Positions 61,124-64,000 of a stretch of 64,000 bases of DNA are shown here, piece by piece. The notes below the pieces were generated by a model. That model was not told where the DNA came from and searched no databases. It saw nothing but the letters and a program-made list of their open reading frames with translations. The DNA is from Marivirga lumbricoides (GTDB taxonomy: Bacteria; Bacteroidota; Bacteroidia; Cytophagales; Cyclobacteriaceae), in contig NZ_BMEC01000008.1 of the NCBI RefSeq assembly GCF_014636295.1, positions 186,001 to 250,000 on the forward strand, read 5' to 3'. Position 1 is the stretch's first letter, and each line of letters opens with the position of its first letter. The position numbers and the translations under genes are program-made.

Positions 61124-61600
61124 TTATTCCAAAGATAATTCATCCATAGCCTCCCACACTTTATCTGCTTCAAATCCCTTTTGAAGTAAATATTTCACCG
61201 CTTTTTGCTTTCGAACATACAAATTATCATCCTTTAACACACTAAACTTTTTAGAGAGTAATTGCTCTAAGGTGTCAAAATATTCTGAGGAATCTATGGT
61301 TTCCAAACCCTTTTTAATGCAATAAGCGGAAATTTTTTTCTGCTCAAGTCCCTGCTTAATTTTAATCTTTCCCCATTTTTTCATCCTAAAGTGGCCGGAT
61401 GCATAGGCAACAGCGAAACGCTCTTCATTTAAAAAATTTTCAGTAATCAAATAGCTGATCACCTCTTCAACCTCATCGCCAAAAAGACCCCATTCATACA
61501 ACTTGTCTCTTACCTGCTGCTGGCTTCTTTCCTGCAGAGCACAATATTTCGCGGCTTTTGCTTTACCCTCTTTTATTGTATAAATTTTTTTACCAGCCAT
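61124..61600 (-). CDS. recX: Regulatory protein RecX
   Basis: 158 residues. The RecX repeat pattern is visible: 'KAAKYCALQERSQQQVRDKLYEWGLFGDEVEEVISYLITENFLNEERFAVAYASGHFRMKKWGKIKIKQGL', with the conserved 'RF..A…GK..I...L' block. RecX inhibits RecA filament extension and so limits recombination and SOS activity. The recA gene is not in the window. Single gene in its own transcript. Confidence 0.92.
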   Translation of the reverse strand: MAGKKIYTIKEGKAKAAKYCALQERSQQQVRDKLYEWGLFGDEVEEVISYLITENFLNEERFAVAYASGHFRMKKWGKIKIKQGLEQKKISAYCIKKGLETIDSSEYFDTLEQLLSKKFSVLKDDNLYVRKQKAVKYLLQKGFEADKVWEAMDELSLE

Positions 61601-61755
61601 TTTAATTAGAATTCTGTAGCAAGAAATTGGATGAAAAGCAAAGCAACTGATAAATGGTGATCAATCCAAAATAGAGAATAGTAAAAATTATTCTACCTCA
61701 ATTAAACCTTTTCATTTTTGCATCATCAAAAGGGCAAACAAATAAAAATGAGGTT

Positions 61756-62622
61756 ATGAAAAAGAACAATTCATTCACTATCAGAAAACTTACTTTGCTA
61801 ATACCAGGAATAGTTGTGGCTATTTTAACATTACAATCTTGCCAGGAGGATGAAACGACTGAGTTAACCAGGGATGAGGAAATTGCCATTACAGAGAATG
61901 CTACTTTCTCAGAGGATGTATCAGATGAAGACATTGAAATTGCTAATTCCGCAGAAATTGAAGCCGGCATACAAGAGCCAGCCTCAAGAGAGAGCTCATC
62001 AGAGAAATGCTATGCAACCACGTGGGATGCTGCCACCAGAATTTTGACTATTGATTTTGGAGAAGGTTGCGTAGGTCCTTATGGAAGACAAAGAAGAGGA
62101 AAAATAATTGTAAGTTACGGTGAGGAGGGAAATTACTATGTAGCTGACAGAACCATTACTTTTGATAATTATTTTGTAAATGGAAATCAGATCACAGGAG
62201 AATTATATGTGGAAAAGGCAGTAATTAATGAAGAAGGTTTCTATGAAAACAACTATACTGTTAACTACACAATTCTATTTAATGGTGGCACCACTTTCAC
62301 CTTGAATGGATCCCGAAAAAGAGAATGGATTGCAGGTGTACTAGATGATAACTTCGCCAATAATGTATTTCGCATTACAGGTAGTTTAACAGGTATTTCC
62401 ACAAGAGGTATTAGTTGGAGTCATCAAATTGTAGAGCCAATCATTGCTGATTTTAATTGCAGAAGTGAAGGGAACTTTCTTTACACCCAGGGTATAAAAG
62501 AAATCAGCTACTCCAATAGCAGAAGAAAAAGAACACGAACGGTTGATTATGGAGATGGAATTTGTGATCGCTCCTACACAATAGCCATTAATAATGATTT
62601 GATAACAATCACTGCAGAATAG
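61756..62622 (+). CDS. Hypothetical lipoprotein
   Basis: 288 residues. The signal MKKNNSFTIRKLTLLIPGIVVAILTLQSC ends in a lipobox Cys29. An acidic linker ('EDETTELTRDEEIAITENATFSEDVSDED') is followed by a strand-rich domain with several Cys and Gly-rich turns ('YATTWDAATRILTIDFGEGCVGPYGRQRRGKIIVSYGEEGNYYVADRTITFDNYFVNGNQITGELYV'). I do not recognise the domain, though it looks like a conserved Bacteroidota surface lipoprotein. The sigma factor gene starts 71 bp downstream. Confidence 0.72.
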   Translation: MKKNNSFTIRKLTLLIPGIVVAILTLQSCQEDETTELTRDEEIAITENATFSEDVSDEDIEIANSAEIEAGIQEPASRESSSEKCYATTWDAATRILTIDFGEGCVGPYGRQRRGKIIVSYGEEGNYYVADRTITFDNYFVNGNQITGELYVEKAVINEEGFYENNYTVNYTILFNGGTTFTLNGSRKREWIAGVLDDNFANNVFRITGSLTGISTRGISWSHQIVEPIIADFNCRSEGNFLYTQGIKEISYSNSRRKRTRTVDYGDGICDRSYTIAINNDLITITAE

Positions 62623-62692
62623 TTTAAAAATTTAAGATAAGCTATGAGGGAATTAGTTTCCTCATGGCTATATTATTACAATAAAAAGGTAT

Positions 62693-63235
62693 ATGCATTC
62701 TGAAGAACAGGAACTTCTTGAGGAATTAAAAAATCCGGCCTTGAAAATGGCAGGCTTCAGAAAATTGATGCAGCTTTACCAGGAGAAATTATATAGTGTA
62801 ATTCGAAGAATGCTTATTGACCATGATGATACCAATGATGCTTTGCAGGAAACATTTATTAAGGTCTGGAATAAGGTAGATTCATTTCAGGGAGATGCGG
62901 CTTTATTTACCTGGGTATACAAAATTGCAGTAAACGAAGCCTTACAGTCTCTCAGAAAACGGAAGCGGAGGTTTCTCAAAAGTTCAGCGTATAAGGAAAA
63001 TTTTGTAGATATGTTGCAGAGTGAGCAGGCTTTTGATGGTGAACAGATTCAGTTAATTTTACAAAAAGCCATCATCGAATTACCTGAAAAGCAACAACTG
63101 GTTTTCAACTTAAAATACTATGACGAGCTCTCTTATGAACAAATTGCAGAAATTACCGGAAGCTCTATTGGAGGTCTGAAAGCTAATTACCATCACGCTG
63201 TTAAAAAAATTGAGAATTATTTAAAATCGAATTAA
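62693..63235 (+). CDS. ECF-type RNA polymerase sigma factor
   Basis: 180 residues. Region 2 is 'LYQEKLYSVIRRMLIDHDDTNDALQETFIKVWNKVDSFQGDAALFTWVYKIAVNEALQSLRKRKRR' (about 26-97). Region 4 is 'LPEKQQLVFNLKYYDELSYEQIAEITGSSIGGLKANYHHAVKKIENYL' (about 131-178), with the helix-turn-helix intact. It lacks region 3, as expected. The anti-sigma-like gene begins 33 bp downstream. Regulated functions likely include the neighbouring Spy-like protein. Confidence 0.95.
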   Translation: MHSEEQELLEELKNPALKMAGFRKLMQLYQEKLYSVIRRMLIDHDDTNDALQETFIKVWNKVDSFQGDAALFTWVYKIAVNEALQSLRKRKRRFLKSSAYKENFVDMLQSEQAFDGEQIQLILQKAIIELPEKQQLVFNLKYYDELSYEQIAEITGSSIGGLKANYHHAVKKIENYLKSN

Positions 63236-63267
63236 ACCTTTAACAAGATTTTACATCTAAATAACAA

Positions 63268-63714
63268 ATGGAAAAAGGCAATCATCATAGTAAAAAGTTG
63301 AAGGACATCGAGAAAAAGGAGATGTTTCAGGCGCCAGAAGGCTACTTTGATCAGCTGCCAGGTAGGGTTTTGGAGAGAATAGCTGCGCAAGAAAAGAAGC
63401 AGACACATGCTAAGATAATTCCTTTCAAAAGTTGGTGGTGGGCTGTTGCTGCTGCAACACTATTGGTTGTTTCAACCTTTATAATAATTTCAAATAGTAG
63501 AACTGAAGCTACTTCCACTGATTATTACGCCTTGTTAAACGGGGTTTCTTCTGAAGAGATTGTTACGTATTTGGGAGAAACAGATATATCAATAGCCGAA
63601 CTTGAAATGGCTTTGGCAAGTGATGAGGGAATTAATATGTATGATAGCAACTCTATTCCCGACATTGAGGAGAAGGAAGAGGCTGAAGCATTATTGGAAT
63701 ATTATAGTTTATGA
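63268..63714 (+). CDS. Putative anti-sigma factor / membrane regulator of the ECF sigma factor
   Basis: 148 residues with one membrane helix (about residues 53-74, 'WWWAVAAATLLVVSTFIIIS'). The cytoplasmic N-terminal part ('SKKLKDIEKKEMFQAPEGYFDQLPGRVLERIAAQEKK') has the 'F..PEGYF..L..RV..RI' pattern common in Bacteroidota anti-sigma-like proteins. The periplasmic tail is acidic ('DIEEKEEAEALLEYYSL'). It lies right after the sigma gene, which supports the role. No zinc ZAS motif is present. Confidence 0.72.
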   Translation: MEKGNHHSKKLKDIEKKEMFQAPEGYFDQLPGRVLERIAAQEKKQTHAKIIPFKSWWWAVAAATLLVVSTFIIISNSRTEATSTDYYALLNGVSSEEIVTYLGETDISIAELEMALASDEGINMYDSNSIPDIEEKEEAEALLEYYSL

Positions 63715-63729
63715 TTTAAGCTAATAACT

Positions 63730-64000
63730 ATGAAAAATATAAAATACCTTTTAATTACAGGCTTAGCCCTATCGCTCTCTGTAGTTGAACTTTTTGCACA
63801 AAGTGCGCAGGAGAAGATTGAAAGTGCAAGAATAGCATTAATTACAGACAGGTTGAGTTTAACGCCTGAGGAGGCTCAAAAATTTTGGCCATTATACAAT
63901 GAGTATACCAATGAAAGACAGCAACTGAAGCAGGAGTATATGGAGGCCAGAAAGCAGTACCGTGAAGGAGAAATGACAGAGGCGGAAAGTAAAGAGCTCC
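63730..64000 (+). CDS. Spy/CpxP-like periplasmic protein (cut by window edge)
   Basis: 90 codons are visible from the ATG at 63730 without a stop. Signal peptide MKNIKYLLITGLALSLSVVELFAQ. The mature part begins 'SAQEKIESARIALITDRLSLTPEEAQKFWPLYNEYTNERQQLKQEYMEARKQY', the helical pattern with 'LTPEEA..FWP.YNEY' typical of Spy-like/heavy-metal-sensor proteins encoded after ECF sigma factors. It may be a chaperone or a sensor of envelope stress. It starts 16 bp after the anti-sigma gene, in one operon. Confidence 0.75.
   Translation, partial: MKNIKYLLITGLALSLSVVELFAQSAQEKIESARIALITDRLSLTPEEAQKFWPLYNEYTNERQQLKQEYMEARKQYREGEMTEAESKEL

Overview
The window looks like chromosomal DNA of a low-GC Bacteroidota, most likely a gliding-type Cytophagales/Cytophagia bacterium. 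The evidence is two proteins with type IX secretion C-terminal domains, a GldJ-like lipoprotein, DUF4175 and SbsA-type Ig lipoprotein families typical of the phylum, Bacteroidota-type promoter spacing, weak Shine-Dalgarno signals, and many short-gap or ATGA-overlapping operons. The species assignment is inference; no rRNA gene is present.

Layout. 1-2.4 kb: the 5' part of a type I restriction-modification methyltransferase gene (hsdM, running off the left edge) and degraded-looking small ORFs. 2.5-7.4 kb: a TRIC-type channel, a minimal lipoprotein/T9SS protein, an acyl-CoA synthetase and a TPR protein. 7.45-16.7 kb: a probable chromosome-origin neighbourhood. It has an AT-rich gap with several DnaA-box-like 9-mers, then an Ig-like lipoprotein, a methyltransferase, mnmG (gidA), ybeY, an RsbW-like ATPase and a DUF4175 protein. 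Two perfect parS-like palindromes flank the mnmG-ybeY gap and a third lies inside the DUF4175 gene. 16.7-23 kb: housekeeping and stress genes (exonuclease III, AhpD-like, ComF, two VOC proteins, an orphan ParA with a small partner, a nitroreductase, an EEP-family enzyme). 23-26.7 kb: type III polyketide synthase, methyltransferase, UbiA prenyltransferase and an SDR, a candidate small biosynthetic locus. 26.8-28.1 kb: a serine hydrolase and a small membrane protein.

28.3-46.6 kb is the most unusual region. Six same-strand genes are tightly packed (overlaps or gaps of 22 bp or less): a transporter-like/HEAT/cNMP-binding fusion, a protein with three TIR-like segments, a membrane-spanning nSTAND NTPase with coiled coil and WD40-like C-terminus, an outer-membrane beta-barrel candidate, a lipoprotein, and a 2792-residue T9SS-secreted multi-Ig protein. 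Together they could form a chain from the cytoplasm to the cell surface. I do not recognise it as a named system.

46.6-64 kb: a repeat-bearing intergenic region, prfA with a beta-helix lipoprotein, a YfiR / HAMP-GAF-PAS / DUF3365 haem-type sensory operon, a LytS/LytTR two-component pair, a GldJ-like protein, a radical SAM-SPASM protein, recX, several lipoproteins, and an ECF sigma factor operon running off the right edge. No tRNA, rRNA, CRISPR array or intact insertion sequence was seen.
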